Part shown: positions 14,598 to 22,959 of the stretch, piece by piece
How the letters are laid out: the number at the start of each line of letters is the position of its first letter
How positions within the stretch are numbered: the first letter of the stretch is position 1
Assembly (NCBI GenBank): GCA_903916735.1
Contig: CAIWXX010000119.1
Location: forward strand, 1 to 34,548
DNA: 34,548 bases
Reading direction: 5' to 3'
Origin: an uncultured Acidobacteriota bacterium
Lineage (GTDB): Bacteria; Acidobacteriota; CAIWXX01
Translations under genes and position numbers: made by a program
The notes under the pieces: generated by a model
The model's input: the letters and a program-made list of their open reading frames with translations, nothing else
Databases searched by the model: none
What the model was told of the DNA's origin: nothing

Positions 14598-17500
14598 ATG
14601 AATAGCAACATGAAGTATTCTCCTCGCATGGTCTCAGGCTCAAGCATGCTCCTTGCTTTGATGCTGGTGTCTTGCTCCTTGGTCGCGGCTGAAGATGCGC
14701 CCATCGGCGTTGTCGTGGAGAACGTGTGGAAGGGATCGGCGGGTGAGAAGGCTGGGCTTACGCCAGGCGATCGATTGTTCTCCTGGGAGCGCCCTGCCAA
14801 CTCTCCTGCAAACCCCGAGTCAGCTGAAGGGGCGTACAGGTCCACTTTCGATTGGATGTGGGTGGAGATGGAGCAAGGCCCACGCGGCTCTGTAAAAATC
14901 AATGGCGAAAGAGATGGAAAGGCCTGTATTTTTGAAATTCCCATGGGAAGTTGGAAGATCGAGGTTCGTCCAAATTTGTCGGAGCGGTTCCTGAAGATTT
15001 ATTTGGAAGGCAAAGCGGCAATCGACGCGAATGATATCGAAAAGGGTGCTGGGTTGTGGCGAGATATTGTAAAGGGTGCCGATGCGGATGGGGACATGCG
15101 CCTGGCTTCCTGGTTGGATCTTCAAATCGGACATGCATACGATACTGCAGAGCGACCGAAGGAAGCCCAGGCTGCATTTAATGAGGCGATGAAGGCGGCG
15201 CAGCAATCAACCGATGCGGTTGCGCAGAGTTTCGTGCTGGATGCGATCGGAGAGTCATTTGAGGAGCAGAACGACATTGCAAAAGCCAAGGATGCGTATG
15301 ATGCGGCGAGGGCGTTTCGAGAGGAGAAATCGAGCGAGAGCTTAGGCCTGGCTGTGAGTCTGGTGAACCTCGGGTACTTGGAGGATCGCCATGGGGACTC
15401 GGGGAGAGCTGAGGCGTTATACAGCCGTGCACTGGCGATCCGGGAGAAACTCGCACCCGATAGTCTTGATGTCGCTCAAGCATTGGTCCGGCTGGGTTCG
15501 GTGGCCGAGGATCGAGGAGATCTGGATCAAGCCGAAGAGAGGCTTCTAAGCGGGCTGGCGATTCAAGAGAAACTCGCGCCGGACAGCATTGTTATGGCCT
15601 CCACGCTGAACAACCTCGGGATTACTGTTTCAGACCGAGGGGATTTGGATTCGGCTGAGGCATACTACGAACGAGCCTTGGCGATAAGCCAGAAACAATC
15701 ACCCGACAGTATCTCCGTTCTCCGCTCTCTGTGTAATCTTGGAGTGGCATTCGCGGAGCGCGGTAACCTTGCTTCGGCGGAGGCTGACTTCAGGCGAGCG
15801 CTTGCGATGGCCGGGAAGCTTGCACCCAACAGCTATTTCATGGTCTCCTGCCTGAACAATTTGGGAGCATTGGCCATACAACGAGGTGATCTCGCGGCAG
15901 CGGAGACGTCGCTGAAAAGTGCCCTCGCCATCCAGGAGAAGCTGACGCCTGAGGGCGTGCCAGTGGAGTTTGCATTGAATAACCTGGGAGCGGCCGCCCG
16001 CGCTCGCGGGGACCTTGCTGGAGCCGAGTCTTATTACAAGCGTGCTCTGGCAATTCAAAACCGGTCCGCACACGATCACCTGAACTCGGCTATTTTTTTG
16101 AGCAATCTTGGAGAGATAGCAGATGATCGTGGGGATATAGTGACGGCCGAGACGTACTATCAACATGCCCTGACGATACGCGAAAAACTCGCGCCCGGCA
16201 GTCTCGCAATGGCGACTTCCTTGTTCAAGATTGGAGAGGTGGCGCGCGAACGGGGAAAACTGATAATCGCAGAGAAGTATTATGGCCGCGCTTTGGTGAT
16301 TCGCGAGAAACTGGCGCCTGGAAGCCTATTCGAAGCAGAACCCTTAAATGCTTTAGCCGTCCTTTTCAATCAGACAGGTCGCCCATTACTTGCGTCGAAG
16401 TACTTTACGCGGTCAATTGATGCGCTGGAGTTCCAAGAAGGGAAACTCGGAGGATCGCAAGAGAAAAAGCCCGGCTTTGCCGCGAACTACATCCATTATT
16501 ACCAGGACTATATTGAATATCTCATCGCACAGGGCCGGCAGGCCGAAGCGTTTCACGTGCTCGAGAGATCCCGTGCACGAGGTTTTATTGAAATGCTCGC
16601 CGAACGAGACCTCGTCTTCACCGACATTCCTCGTGAATTGTCCCGTGAACAAAAGAAAATTGCTTTCGAGTACGACCAGGTTCAGTCGAAGCTCGGGGAT
16701 CTCAACCCCGTCAAAGAGCATTCGCAGGCCGAGACGCTTCTCGAACGGCTGCGTCAGTTGCGTGGCAAACGCGAAGAGATCAGGGAGCGGATTCGTGAGA
16801 AATCACCGCGGTTGGCGTCTCTGAAGTACCCGAAGCGGCTCACGCTAACGGAGGTGCAGAAGATCCTGGATCCAGGGACGGTGTTGCTTTCTTATTGCGT
16901 CACCAGGAATAAAACATTCCTTTTTGCCGTTCGCTCCGGCTTGCAGAGCTCTTCCCAACAAACAGCGGCACCTCAGAAGTTATTCGTTTACACCGTACCG
17001 ATCCATGCCGATGCGCTACGGAAGCAAGTGGATGCATTTCGAAATCTGATTCAAGATGCTGAAAAGGGAATAGCCGACCAGTCTGCGCTGATCGAGCCCG
17101 GCTCGAAGTTATTCGATGAGTTGATCAGGCCGGCTGAGCCGATGATTTCACCAGCCGACCGTTTGCTTATCTGCCCTGACGGCCCGCTGCATGTTCTGCC
17201 TTTCGCCGCCTTAATCCAAGCGACCGGCAATGCGCCCGATGTGCCGCCGCAGTACCTCGTCCAATGGAAGCCCCTGCACATTGTCCTTTCAGGTACCGTC
17301 TATTCGGAGCTTATAGAAACGCGCGGTCGCGTGTTGGGGAAAGCTCCCACGACACAACTCGTCGCGTTCGCCGATCCGAAGTACCCGTTATCCTGGCATG
17401 AGAGCCCTGATGGCATTTCGGATCCTCAAGCTCAATGGTTATTGACTCGTGGTCTCAATTTACAGCCGCTGCCTGCGACTCGAACGGAAGTTGAGGGGAT

Positions 17501-18041
17501 CGCGTCGGTTTTTCAGGACAAGATCGTTTCCTATATCGGTGAGGAGGCCACTGAAGAGCGCGCAAAGACGATTGGCAGCGATGTTCGCTATATTCATTTC
17601 GCATGCCATGGGTTTTGTGACGAACAATCCCCCCTCGACTCATCACTCGCCCTTACTGTTCCCGAACGACAGACACCGGGGCAGGACAACGGCTTTCTCC
17701 AGGCGTGGGAGATTTTTGAAAAGGTCCGAATCCGAGCGGATCTCGTCACGCTATCGGCTTGCAAGAGCGCCTTGGGGAAGGAATTGGGGGGCGAGGGACT
17801 CATCGGACTTTCGCGAGCCTTTCAGTATGCCGGGGCTCGATCCGTGCTGGCCTCGCTTTGGGATGTCTCTGATCAGACCACAGCCGAATTGATGAGACGT
17901 TTTTACGGGTACCTCAAAGCGGGGAAGACCAAGGATGAAGCTCTCAGAGCCGCTCAGATCGACCTCATCACGTCCCCAGCCAGGTTCACAGCTCACCCCT
18001 ACCATTGGGCCGCTTTCGAGCTCATCGGGGACTGGAAATGA
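14598..18041 (+). CDS. Exported PDZ-TPR-CHAT protein (caspase-like protease)
   Basis: This 1147-residue protein begins MNSNMKYSPRMVSG (GGGAG upstream of ATG 14598; an earlier TTG in frame lacks support). A signal peptide or lipoprotein signal runs to about residue 32 (LALMLVSCSLVAAED). Residues about 33-115 form a PDZ domain (APIGVVVENVWKGSAGEKAG, LTPGDRLFSW). About 160-600 hold some eleven TPRs, eight of them regular 41-residue units with RGDL-AE-YY-RALAI-EKLAP. A charged coiled segment (about 655-735) leads into a CHAT domain from about 745 to the end. The catalytic dyad is present: His1004 in HFACHG and Cys1055 in LSACKS. CHAT proteases cut after specific residues in partner proteins. The sigma/anti-sigma pair is divergent, with a 315-base gap. 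Confidence 0.85.
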   Translation: MNSNMKYSPRMVSGSSMLLALMLVSCSLVAAEDAPIGVVVENVWKGSAGEKAGLTPGDRLFSWERPANSPANPESAEGAYRSTFDWMWVEMEQGPRGSVKINGERDGKACIFEIPMGSWKIEVRPNLSERFLKIYLEGKAAIDANDIEKGAGLWRDIVKGADADGDMRLASWLDLQIGHAYDTAERPKEAQAAFNEAMKAAQQSTDAVAQSFVLDAIGESFEEQNDIAKAKDAYDAARAFREEKSSESLGLAVSLVNLGYLEDRHGDSGRAEALYSRALAIREKLAPDSLDVAQALVRLGSVAEDRGDLDQAEERLLSGLAIQEKLAPDSIVMASTLNNLGITVSDRGDLDSAEAYYERALAISQKQSPDSISVLRSLCNLGVAFAERGNLASAEADFRRALAMAGKLAPNSYFMVSCLNNLGALAIQRGDLAAAETSLKSALAIQEKLTPEGVPVEFALNNLGAAARARGDLAGAESYYKRALAIQNRSAHDHLNSAIFLSNLGEIADDRGDIVTAETYYQHALTIREKLAPGSLAMATSLFKIGEVARERGKLIIAEKYYGRALVIREKLAPGSLFEAEPLNALAVLFNQTGRPLLASKYFTRSIDALEFQEGKLGGSQEKKPGFAANYIHYYQDYIEYLIAQGRQAEAFHVLERSRARGFIEMLAERDLVFTDIPRELSREQKKIAFEYDQVQSKLGDLNPVKEHSQAETLLERLRQLRGKREEIRERIREKSPRLASLKYPKRLTLTEVQKILDPGTVLLSYCVTRNKTFLFAVRSGLQSSSQQTAAPQKLFVYTVPIHADALRKQVDAFRNLIQDAEKGIADQSALIEPGSKLFDELIRPAEPMISPADRLLICPDGPLHVLPFAALIQATGNAPDVPPQYLVQWKPLHIVLSGTVYSELIETRGRVLGKAPTTQLVAFADPKYPLSWHESPDGISDPQAQWLLTRGLNLQPLPATRTEVEGIASVFQDKIVSYIGEEATEERAKTIGSDVRYIHFACHGFCDEQSPLDSSLALTVPERQTPGQDNGFLQAWEIFEKVRIRADLVTLSACKSALGKELGGEGLIGLSRAFQYAGARSVLASLWDVSDQTTAELMRRFYGYLKAGKTKDEALRAAQIDLITSPARFTAHPYHWAAFELIGDWK

Positions 18042-18197
18042 TGGCAGGTCGGGAAAAGTGGAGCTTTCTGTATATCGAAAGAAAGACGGTTCCGATCTCG
18101 TCGTCGGCAGGTGTGCACATGAGTGTTCTTATGGTACAGGCTCTGTCTCCTCACCTTCTTCATATGGAATCTACGTCGAACCGATCCTGCGGCGGGT

Positions 18198-18707
18198 TTA
18201 TATGAGATCCGCGTCTGATGCCATTTCAATAATCCGATGCCCGAGGAGATCGACGGAGATGAGCACTTGCGGGGTGACGGGGCCTCCAGGAGCAGTATCT
18301 CCGGGTTGAATGCCGATGATGAGGACATCGGCCCCGATGCTTTCTTTCAGATATCGCAGAAGCATCGGGAGCGGTATTCGGTGTGTCGAGACATCATCAT
18401 CGACGATCCGACTCGGGTCGACAAAGAAAATTTCACCCGGGGGTTTCCCTCCGGCGACGCTGTCAAGGATCAGCACATGCGTTGGATGGTAATCTCTGAT
18501 CTCATGTGTGCAATTTTCCGGGACTTCAAACCCGATGATGATTTTAAGGCGAGCAGGATGCTTATTCTCGAGTTTTTGCAGGATGCTCTCCGCGCACAAC
18601 ACACCAGCGGCATCATCGGCTCGATCCTTATTGCCTATTCCTAGAATCACAAGTCGTGTGGCTGCTTCAAACGCTTCTTCGAGTTTATTCTGCCAGGCGA
18701 TGGTCAT
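18198..18707 (-). CDS. Hydrogenase maturation protease (HycI/HyaD family)
   Basis: The 169-residue enzyme has the signature LGIGNKDRADDAAG near the N-terminus (family GxGNxxxxDDxxG), then ILDSVAGGKPPGEIFFVD and STHRIPLPMLLRYL, which supply the usual nickel-sensing Asp and His, and a last LIIGIQPGDTAPGGPVTP. These proteases remove a C-terminal tail from [NiFe]-hydrogenase large subunits after nickel insertion. The large subunit two genes upstream has a 41-residue tail beyond its last metal-binding motif, a fitting substrate. It follows the ferredoxin gene by 83 bases and closes the operon. No strong ribosome-binding site is seen before ATG 18707. Confidence 0.85.
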   Translation of the reverse strand: MTIAWQNKLEEAFEAATRLVILGIGNKDRADDAAGVLCAESILQKLENKHPARLKIIIGFEVPENCTHEIRDYHPTHVLILDSVAGGKPPGEIFFVDPSRIVDDDVSTHRIPLPMLLRYLKESIGADVLIIGIQPGDTAPGGPVTPQVLISVDLLGHRIIEMASDADLI

Positions 18708-18790
18708 TTGCTAGCCATCAAGACCATTGGTTGATATTTGATTCAGTTCCGATGGATGGTCGAAGGCGAAATCAAGCTCATGAGGAAATT

Positions 18791-19213
18791 CTATGATGTC
18801 GGAGGTTTCGGGCCGGCATCGGCAACCTTCGGTTTGAGTACAGCCCGCACAAAGACCCACGACTTTTTCAGAACATGCCGGTTGAAATCGGCGTTCTCAT
18901 ATCTCATGTCAATATCCATGGCCTTGACTGGAGTGACAGGGCAGGAATCGACGCACTGAGCGCAATGGATGCATCGGTCGTTGTGGATGATCATTTGAAA
19001 GCGTTTTTCGGCTTCATTGACGGCCGTGATCTCGATCGCTTCCGCCGCACAATCTCGCTCACAGGCACGGCACGCAATGCAGAGCTCAGGATGGAGAAAA
19101 GGAGTCCCACGGAAATCCTTGGGAACTCCAAGTTTCTTGTATGGGTATTCAACGGTTGCGGGTTTCTTGAATATGTGCCTTAGTAATTCAGGGACAAAAG
19201 CCGCCGGTCTCAT
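18791..19213 (-). CDS. 2x[4Fe-4S] ferredoxin subunit of hydrogenase (EchF/NuoI-like)
   Basis: The 140-residue protein starts at MRPAAFVPELL (GGGGG upstream at about 19220; a longer form is less likely). After an N-terminal segment typical of this family (LLRHIFKKPATVEYPY) come two complete cluster motifs: CIACRACERDC and CIHCAQCVDSCP. Both have all four cysteines, so two [4Fe-4S] clusters are expected. It would pass electrons from a soluble donor to the small subunit. The C-terminus is longer than in minimal ferredoxins (FNRHVLKKSWVFVRAVLK). The gene lies 70 bases downstream of the large-subunit gene. Confidence 0.85.
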   Translation of the reverse strand: MRPAAFVPELLRHIFKKPATVEYPYKKLGVPKDFRGTPFLHPELCIACRACERDCAAEAIEITAVNEAEKRFQMIIHNDRCIHCAQCVDSCPVTPVKAMDIDMRYENADFNRHVLKKSWVFVRAVLKPKVADAGPKPPTS

Positions 19214-19283
19214 GATATGAACCCCCAGGTGAATTGACAGCGAAGGTAGAGGAAATTCTTGACGCCGCTCGTTGTTCTCTTCT

Positions 19284-20486
19284 TCAGAATGGCCATATAC
19301 CATTCCTTTTCGGAGGATCTTTCTTGAATCGCTCGTTTGCCTTATTTCTCAGTTCGCTCATTCTGACTGTCTTAGCGTCGCCACTCCGTGCGTCGACGAG
19401 CTCCACGGATCTCTCAGCGCAACAGATGCACGGGTCGATGGCGGCGAAGATGAGAGGAATATCGGCGATGAAGCCGCTTTTGAGCATTTCTATTGTCGCG
19501 GCGTAATTACCCAGCGTCGGCGCTCTGACCTTGAGCCGTTCCGGCTTGTCGGTTCCGTTGGAGATAATGTAGTGGATATTTTCACCGCGGGGAGCCTCGT
19601 AGCGGCTGATCACCTCATTGGGCTTCGCTTTTCGCGGGGCCTTGACGGTGATATTTCCCGATGGGAGATTTTTCATCAGGAACTCAATGATCTTATATGA
19701 TTCGAGGAGCTCCTTCACGCGGACAACCGTCCGGCCCAAAACATCACATGTGTCCGCCGTGCCGACGTCGAAAGGAACTTCGTCATAGACGGCATAAGGA
19801 TCATCCTTGCGGACGTCGCGAGTGATGCTGGAGGCCCGGGCGGTCGGCCCGACAGCGCACAGAGCAACGGCGCTTTCCTTGGACAGGTAACCCACACCGG
19901 CCAGTCTGGCGACAAAGGTCGGTTCACTGGCGCCGATCTTGAGATAGAATAGGCTCCGTTCTCTCAACGTATCCAGGGAATCGAGGATCTTTTTCTTTTG
20001 TGATTCGTCGATATCGCGCCGGACTCCACCAATGCTGTTGATCGAGTAGTGGACGCGATTGCCGGAAATGATCTCCAAAAGATCCATGACGATCTCTCGA
20101 TCTCTCCATGTATACATAAAGAACGAATCAAATCCGGCTTCATGGCCGGCGATGCCGAGCCAGAGCAGGTGGCTGTGGACCCGTTCCAGCTCGGAGACCA
20201 GCGTTCTGATGTAAAGGCCGCGCTTTGGCGGGATCAAATCCATGAGCATTTCGACGCCTTGAACGTAGCAGGTGGCATGTGAGTGGGAACAGATGCCGCA
20301 TATACGCTCCATGAGATAGATGTTTTGAACCCAGGTTTTTTCCTCAGCGAGTCTCTCCAGGCCTCGATGGTTATAGCCAAGTCGTAGGTCGGCGTTCTGA
20401 ATCACTTCTCCATCGACCGTCATGCGCAGGCTGATGGGTTCCTTGAGCGCCGGGTGTTGAGGTCCAATCGGGATTTGAATTTTCAT
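19284..20486 (-). CDS. [NiFe]-hydrogenase large subunit, group 4 (EchE/NuoD-like)
   Basis: This 400-residue catalytic subunit has both nickel-binding motifs: RICGICSHSH (Cys63, Cys66) near the N-terminus and DPCICCAER (Cys353, Cys356) near the C-terminus, so it should be an active hydrogenase and not a NuoD-type electron carrier. The opening IPIGPQHPALKEP and LGYNHRGLERL place it in the Ech/energy-converting group. A 41-residue tail after Arg359 suggests proteolytic maturation, in line with the HycI-type gene in the operon. Its ATG overlaps the last codons of the NuoC-like gene by four bases. It should reduce protons with ferredoxin-type electrons or oxidise H2 in the reverse direction. Confidence 0.9.
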   Translation of the reverse strand: MKIQIPIGPQHPALKEPISLRMTVDGEVIQNADLRLGYNHRGLERLAEEKTWVQNIYLMERICGICSHSHATCYVQGVEMLMDLIPPKRGLYIRTLVSELERVHSHLLWLGIAGHEAGFDSFFMYTWRDREIVMDLLEIISGNRVHYSINSIGGVRRDIDESQKKKILDSLDTLRERSLFYLKIGASEPTFVARLAGVGYLSKESAVALCAVGPTARASSITRDVRKDDPYAVYDEVPFDVGTADTCDVLGRTVVRVKELLESYKIIEFLMKNLPSGNITVKAPRKAKPNEVISRYEAPRGENIHYIISNGTDKPERLKVRAPTLGNYAATIEMLKSGFIADIPLIFAAIDPCICCAERSVELVDARSGDAKTVRMSELRNKANERFKKDPPKRNGIWPF

Positions 20487-20956
20487 GATTTCCCTCCAGG
20501 AATCGTCTCGACCGGCCGTTCAAATTTCCAGTCTTTTCGAAGCGGGTGATTTGCGGGCGGCCATCCATCCGGAAGAAGAAGCGGCCGTGCATCCGGGATG
20601 TGATCGACAATAATGCCGAACATATCCTGGAGCTCCCGCTCATAGAGAATCGCTCCTGGAATGACGTTGGTGATGCTCTCGATGCGCGGGTCGGCACGCG
20701 GCACGGCCGTCCTAACATTGAGGCATGTCCTTGTGTCGGCGAAGTGATAGACGATTTCGAAAAAATCGCCCTTGTCCACGCCGCTGATAGTGGCCAGGTA
20801 GGTCATGTCGAATTTGTCTCTCAGGATGGTGATGACAGGAATGAGAGAGTGGGAGTCGATCTTTAGAAAAATGCGCCGTGTCGATGGATTTGTGATGTCT
20901 CCGGCTTTTTCGGCCAGGGCGCTCTTGAGCGATTCTATGATCTCAGCATCGTTCAT
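20483..20956 (-). CDS. Hydrogenase 30-kDa-type subunit (EchD/NuoC-like)
   Basis: The 157-residue product starts at MNDAEIIESLK (GGGGA five bases upstream) and matches the NuoC/HycE-N family: MTYLATISGVDKGDFFEIVY, YERELQDMFGIIVDHIPD, and the closing LPDGWPPANHPLRKDW. The ERExxDMFG and PLRKDW motifs are diagnostic. It is a structural subunit without cofactors that joins the large subunit to the small subunit. Its 3-prime end overlaps the large-subunit start by four bases. Confidence 0.85.
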   Translation of the reverse strand: MNDAEIIESLKSALAEKAGDITNPSTRRIFLKIDSHSLIPVITILRDKFDMTYLATISGVDKGDFFEIVYHFADTRTCLNVRTAVPRADPRIESITNVIPGAILYERELQDMFGIIVDHIPDARPLLLPDGWPPANHPLRKDWKFERPVETIPGGKS

Positions 20957-20972
20957 GTGTTCCCCAATTAAA

Positions 20973-21392
20973 TTAGAGTTTCCCGAGGAGTTTGATGACG
21001 CCATCCATTATGGCATCCGGTCTTGCAGGGCAGCCGGGCACATAGACATCGACCGGCAGAACCTGATCGATGCCTCCCAAAATATTGTAAGCGCCCCTGT
21101 AAACACATCCGGATAACGCGCAGGCGCCAACCGCGATGACGAATTTGGGATCGGGAACCTGATTGTAAATTCGTAGCAGCCTGTCCTTGATCTGCAGGGT
21201 CGCGGGGCCTGTGGCGATGATGACATCGGCATGCCGGGGCGTGGCCTTGAGGAGGATTCCGAAGCGCTCAAGGTCAAAGCGAGGTGTCAGAGCGGCGACA
21301 ATTTCAATATCGCATGCATTGCAGGCGCCGGAATTGAGGTGCAAGATCCATGGGGATTTGATCCTTGACCAGCGAATCAAACGGTTCAGCAT
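20973..21392 (-). CDS. [NiFe]-hydrogenase small subunit (EchC/NuoB-like)
   Basis: The 139-residue subunit begins MLNRLIRWSR; ATG 21392 has AAGGAG five bases upstream, whereas the in-frame GTG six bases earlier overlaps that site. Cluster ligands are visible: SGACNACDIE (Cys24, Cys27), GACALSGCVY and PGCPARP. This is the NuoB-type proximal [4Fe-4S] cluster arrangement and short size of Ech small subunits. It heads the operon. Upstream lies a promoter-like element, then a divergent gene, so no membrane-subunit gene precedes it. Confidence 0.88.
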   Translation of the reverse strand: MLNRLIRWSRIKSPWILHLNSGACNACDIEIVAALTPRFDLERFGILLKATPRHADVIIATGPATLQIKDRLLRIYNQVPDPKFVIAVGACALSGCVYRGAYNILGGIDQVLPVDVYVPGCPARPDAIMDGVIKLLGKL

Positions 21393-21442
21393 CTTCACTC
21401 CTTGTGGTGTGCGCTATCAAGCGTAAAATTTTTATCAAATTA

Positions 21443-21470
21443 ATTATAACGATGAAACAATTTTTCTAAA
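21443..21470 (-). promoter_or_regulatory. Promoter of the hydrogenase operon
   Basis: On the minus strand TATAAT (21443-21448) is a perfect -10 box; TTTAGA (21465-21470) 16 bases upstream matches four of six -35 bases. The start site would be near 21436, giving a 45-base leader before the small-subunit gene. Surrounding sequence is AT-rich, unlike its neighbours. Confidence 0.55.
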
Positions 21471-21535
21471 GGGTTGTTTTCAAAAACCCCGCGGCGACAA
21501 ATTCGTTGTTGAAATGGAAAGTGCTGGCAACCCTC

Positions 21536-21562
21536 ACGGGTCATCCTGCGCGAAGCGAAGGA
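21536..21562. repeat. Short dispersed motif of the TCATCC-GCGAAGCGAAGGAT type
   Basis: The intergenic sequence contains a TCATCCTG...GAAGCGAAGGATCC stretch. Closely similar motifs are scattered through many bacterial genomes. Only one copy is in this window. The rest of the 21471-21756 gap holds no gene that I can see; a short phrase TGGTGGGAATCCC near 21620 recurs loosely at 21730. Confidence 0.3.
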
Positions 21563-21756
21563 TCCCATTCGCACGCCGTTTCAGCGGTTTGATTGGAGAG
21601 GCCGTCTTGATCAATGGTGGGAATCCCATCGCACAATGATGAGATGATGTTTATCTGGAAGTGGATGTCTGGGTTGATTCCTGTGCCGCACTGGATTTGT
21701 CTGTCGCCGCATGGTCTGTTAATCTGGCCCAAGTGGGAATCTGAAAATCGGTCACA

Positions 21757-22479
21757 ATGAAAAACATTTCAAAAATCAGAGTGCGAATTCTGCTGCGACA
21801 GTGCCGCTACGGCCTCCTACTGATGTTTGCGTGGTTCTCGTTCGGAGTCGTCGGCTTCTATCACTGGCATCATCTTTCTCTGAAGGAATCGCTGCTTGAT
21901 GCGCTCTATCTGAACACGCCCGATCGGACCTTTTGGGATTTGTATTCTTTCTGGGGCCAATGCCTTGTTTTTGGCATCATCGTGACTATTTTTATTCTGC
22001 AGGCGTTCGAACGATATAACCCGCTGGAGGGGTGCCGCATGTTAGCGAGGGAAATGAAGCATCACACGATCATCATTGGATATACGCACTTGGGCGCTCG
22101 TATCGTCGATCAGTACCGTCAGGAAGGCCGCCCCTATGTGCTCATCGAAAAAGACTCGACCGCCGTCGATCATCTCGTGCGGCTCGGCGAGCCGGTGATT
22201 GTCGATAATGCCAAGGAGACATCCACACTACAAGATGCCGGCGTCGGTCATGCGGAAAAAATCATCATCGCATCCAACAACATCGAGACCAGCCTGATTG
22301 TGACGAAGAAAGCGCGTGAGATGAATAAAAGCGCGCGGCTGATCGTTCGATGCTATCTGGATGAGTTTACCGAAATTCTGGAGGGCCTTGGCGCCGATGA
22401 TGTTATTTCAAGCTCAAAAAGCGCCTTCCGCGAATTGTCGGGCTTGATCAGCCATGAATTGCCGACAGAGCGTGGCTGA
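21757..22479 (+). CDS. Two-helix membrane protein with RCK (TrkA-N) domain and no potassium filter
   Basis: The 240-residue protein has a TM helix at about 18-38 (YGLLLMFAWFSFGVVGFY), a connecting pore-like segment (LLDALYLNTPDRTFWDLYSF) and a second helix at about 70-87 (CLVFGIIVTIFILQAF). This is the layout of a two-TM potassium channel subunit, but no TVGYG-type filter is present. Residues about 107-235 are an RCK Rossmann domain: IIIGYTHLGARIVDQY, YVLIEKDSTA, VIVDNAKETS, AGVGHAEKIIIASNN and RCYLDEFTEILEGLGADDV. RCK domains bind NAD(H), ATP or ions. A degenerate channel or a membrane redox/nucleotide sensor is likely. No clear Shine-Dalgarno. It is divergent from the hydrogenase operon. 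Confidence 0.75.
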   Translation: MKNISKIRVRILLRQCRYGLLLMFAWFSFGVVGFYHWHHLSLKESLLDALYLNTPDRTFWDLYSFWGQCLVFGIIVTIFILQAFERYNPLEGCRMLAREMKHHTIIIGYTHLGARIVDQYRQEGRPYVLIEKDSTAVDHLVRLGEPVIVDNAKETSTLQDAGVGHAEKIIIASNNIETSLIVTKKAREMNKSARLIVRCYLDEFTEILEGLGADDVISSSKSAFRELSGLISHELPTERG

Positions 22480-22601
22480 AATGCTTTTTCCCGGATCGTC
22501 AACGCGGATTGAGGAATCTGATTCCACTCTTGCGTTCTCTCGCATGAGTGTCACAATAGTATCTTTGACTTAAGCTCGATCACAATCTAAGGAGGATGAC
22601 A

Positions 22602-22808
22602 ATGAGCGAGAAGGCTTACAAAAAAATTCGAGTCGTGGGATGCTCTGTTCAGAACATGGAGAAAGCCATAGAAATCGCCGTGGCGAAGACGACAGATGGA
22701 CATCATGGAAATGGATGGTTTGAAGTGGTTGAGATGCGTGGGGCGATCACGGATGGCAAGGTGACCGAGTGGCAGGCCACGGTTGATATCGCCGCCAAAG
22801 TCGACTAG
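22602..22808 (+). CDS. Dodecin (flavin-storage protein)
   Basis: The 68-residue protein has the dodecin pattern: YKKIRVVGCSVQNMEKAIEI, AVAKTTDGHHGNGWFEVVEM, RGAITDGKVTEWQATVDIAA. Trp39 in WFEVVEMRG is the residue that stacks on the flavin in known dodecins. Dodecins form 12-mers that bind FMN, FAD or riboflavin, or CoA. The ATG at 22602 is preferred since GGAGG at 22591-22595 is then six bases away; an ATG six bases earlier touches it. The strong ribosome-binding site suggests high expression. Confidence 0.9.
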   Translation: MSEKAYKKIRVVGCSVQNMEKAIEIAVAKTTDGHHGNGWFEVVEMRGAITDGKVTEWQATVDIAAKVD

Positions 22809-22959
22809 AGGCCGCCCGGTTTCACGGAAGCGGTGGGAAGCGAGGGGGGGATCATCAGTGAATGACAATGTGCCTTCAATATGATTCTCCTGCCCCCTGT
22901 TGCCATATACGATGATGGATGTTAAGGCGTTTGAATGATTTTTCTCAAAAAAAGCGCAA

